Virus record (IMG/VR): IMGVR_UViG_3300045253_000023
Location: 62,001-126,000 of that record
Strand: one strand, 5' to 3'
DNA: 64,000 nucleotides
Source: a virus
The notes under the pieces are model-generated. The model was not told where the DNA came from and did not search any database. It worked only from the letters and a program-made list of their open reading frames with translations. The translations under genes were made by a program, and so were the position numbers. This document shows, piece by piece, positions 62,841-64,000 of this stretch (its first letter is position 1; each line of letters opens with the position of its first letter).

Positions 62841-62908
62841 ATGTTGATCATGCTATTACAATGAATGTCTTGGTTGAGCGTTTGTCGCCGACAATTCAAA
62901 GGAAACTC

Positions 62909-63511
62909 ATGAAGACCAAAGGTCAGATTTTGTATACAGTGATGGACTTCACACTCCGCACCTTGTTATCGGCGCTAATGGCGCTCTTGTTCATTCTACT
63001 CGCAGTCAAAGCAGCAGAATCTCGTCATCCAGAAACATTTGTCAGCGTGGAGCTATCTGTTCCAGCATACAAGGGAGTGCAACACTCCTTTGCTGACATT
63101 GAGGATATGGCGCGCAACATTTACTATGAGAGCAGAGGCCAACCTGACTTGGGGCAAGTGGCCGTCGCACATGTTGTACTAAATAGATTGCGAGCAGGAG
63201 TGTTTGCGAACACTGTTCATGGCGTGATCTATCAGCGCCTGCCTGTTTGTCAATTCTCATGGGTGTGCCAACCACGCTATCCAATCCACGACCAAGTGGC
63301 ATGGACCAAAGCAATGGTGATTGCACAGAACGTGCTTGAAGGCAACATTGCAGACCCAACTTCTGGGTCCTTGTACTTCCACGTCACAACCCTTGGGCTC
63401 TCTTCACAAGACGACAAGATCATTTGCATCAAGGATCATGTCTTCTACAACAAGAAGCCAATTGTATATGCAAAAGACAACAACAGAACAACTCCTACAC
63501 GACGCATTTGA
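62909..63511 (+). CDS. SleB-type cell-wall hydrolase (probable endolysin with signal anchor)
   Basis: Degrades peptidoglycan for lysis. IEDMARNIYYESRGQPDLGQ near residue 66 carries the catalytic glutamate of the SleB/hydrolase-2 family, followed by VAHVVLNRLRAG and CQFSWVC. An N-terminal hydrophobic segment (LLSALMALLFILLAVKAA) suggests a signal-anchor endolysin. AAAGGAAA supports the ATG at 62909; an earlier ATG at 62861 is possible. Confidence 0.82.
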   Translation: MKTKGQILYTVMDFTLRTLLSALMALLFILLAVKAAESRHPETFVSVELSVPAYKGVQHSFADIEDMARNIYYESRGQPDLGQVAVAHVVLNRLRAGVFANTVHGVIYQRLPVCQFSWVCQPRYPIHDQVAWTKAMVIAQNVLEGNIADPTSGSLYFHVTTLGLSSQDDKIICIKDHVFYNKKPIVYAKDNNRTTPTRRI

Positions 63512-63695
63512 GTTCAAGCGCAAAGCTGATGCCCTTCGGGTAGTTGCGGGCGAGCTCAAGGATGCGAATGACTTCAACACCAAGACCATTGCAGCCTGCT
63601 CACTCAGGCTGGATTCTCTTGCAATATCAACCAAGTACATGCTGGATCGCTGCTGGAAGGCAATGGAAATGACACAACAGCAGACTCCCTGTTAA
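63468..63695 (+). CDS. Hypothetical helical protein, 75 aa
   Basis: Overlaps the hydrolase by 44 bases. Mostly alpha-helical with two cysteines. Its position after an endolysin could suit a spanin, but no membrane segment is present. Unknown. Confidence 0.5.
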   Translation: MQKTTTEQLLHDAFEFKRKADALRVVAGELKDANDFNTKTIAACSLRLDSLAISTKYMLDRCWKAMEMTQQQTPC

Positions 63696-63733
63696 CCTGT
63701 TGATTGTTTGGAAAATTTAGTTTAAGAAATCGC

Positions 63734-63762
63734 TTGACTTTTGCTTCTGATGGGAGTAGAAT
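63734..63762 (+). promoter_or_regulatory. Boxed early-type promoter (long spacing)
   Basis: GGAAAATTTAGT, 12 bases, TTGACT, 17 bases, TAGAAT. Confidence 0.9.
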
Positions 63763-63787
63763 AGGCTCCTGAGATAGGAGATTTGTG

Positions 63788-64000
63788 ATGGTTACTGCTG
63801 AAATGCGTCGTGAGAAGTTTGCCTTTGAATTGGGTCATGAAGATCGTGCGGATTTCAACCCGCGTGCTCCTTTCGCCAATCGTCCCGCGTTTGAACGCGA
63901 CTATCATTCAACCCATCGATCCATGAATGGTCGTGCTTCGGTTCCATTTGGAGCCAAGGCCGAATTCAGAATGGTCTTGGGTCTTGGCAACACGCGTTGG
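63788..64000 (+). CDS. Hypothetical protein, 3' truncated by window
   Basis: ATAGGAG precedes the ATG. The visible 71 residues are basic and aromatic with no motif recognised. First gene after a boxed promoter. Confidence 0.6.
   Translation, partial: MVTAEMRREKFAFELGHEDRADFNPRAPFANRPAFERDYHSTHRSMNGRASVPFGAKAEFRMVLGLGNTRW

Noticed and set aside
63178-63184. CTAAATA as a late promoter
   Set aside because: It is in the middle of the cell-wall hydrolase gene with no downstream start in range.

Overview
The window is one continuous, densely packed stretch of a large tailed-phage genome. Every gene I can support is on the + strand. Marker genes point to a T4-superfamily myovirus: a gp61-type primase, a class II (B12-dependent) ribonucleotide reductase, dCMP deaminase, a RuvC-like nuclease, an acidic prohead-core-like protein, T4-style capsid-targeting N-termini, an Rnl1-type RNA ligase, a UvrD-type helicase, and NAMPT plus NMNAT/Nudix. 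The host is not identifiable here. A circularly permuted tmRNA of the alphaproteobacterial style and host sigma70-like promoters hint at an alphaproteobacterium.

Layout. 1-6.7 kb: replication and nucleotide metabolism. 6.7-12.3 kb: a probable head-core/internal-protein operon. 12.7-38.9 kb: an exceptional RNA region with about 50 tRNA or tRNA-like genes whose anticodons cover all 20 amino acids, interleaved with small genes, two large structured RNA candidates, a compact RNase P RNA, a DUF2828/TROVE-vWA protein, an alarmone hydrolase, a HslV-like peptidase and several exported proteins. 38.9-42.1 kb: a four-gene cassette (class II glutamine amidotransferase, amidoligase, GNAT, and a long protein resembling the thymine-pyrophosphorylase family) that looks like DNA-base hypermodification. 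42-62 kb: small early-type genes in short operons, each headed by a near-identical promoter, with helicase, RNA ligase, MazG-like, glycosyltransferase, Nmad5-like, phosphoesterase and NAD-salvage genes. 62.4-62.8 kb: the two-piece tmRNA gene. 62.9 kb onward: a SleB-type lysis hydrolase and the next promoter.

The most unusual content is RNA. (1) The tmRNA gene is circularly permuted: the acceptor piece precedes the coding piece, and a folded tRNA-like insert lies between them. (2) At least three tRNA genes are also permuted. Their 3' half (T-arm, acceptor 3' strand) lies upstream of the 5' half (acceptor 5' strand, D-arm), and each is framed by a 7-bp outer helix. (3) Two of those frames (28826 and 22111) belong to a recurrent element, TTTTAGG-N4-CTACAGC, which also encloses small non-tRNA structures elsewhere in the array. 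(4) The same genome carries RNase P RNA, an RNA ligase, a HAD-type RNA-repair-like phosphatase, a Ro-related protein and a possible peptidyl-tRNA hydrolase. That is a plausible toolkit for maturing, joining and protecting such RNAs; the functional link is inference. Folding and homology statements were made by eye and need covariance-model and database checks.
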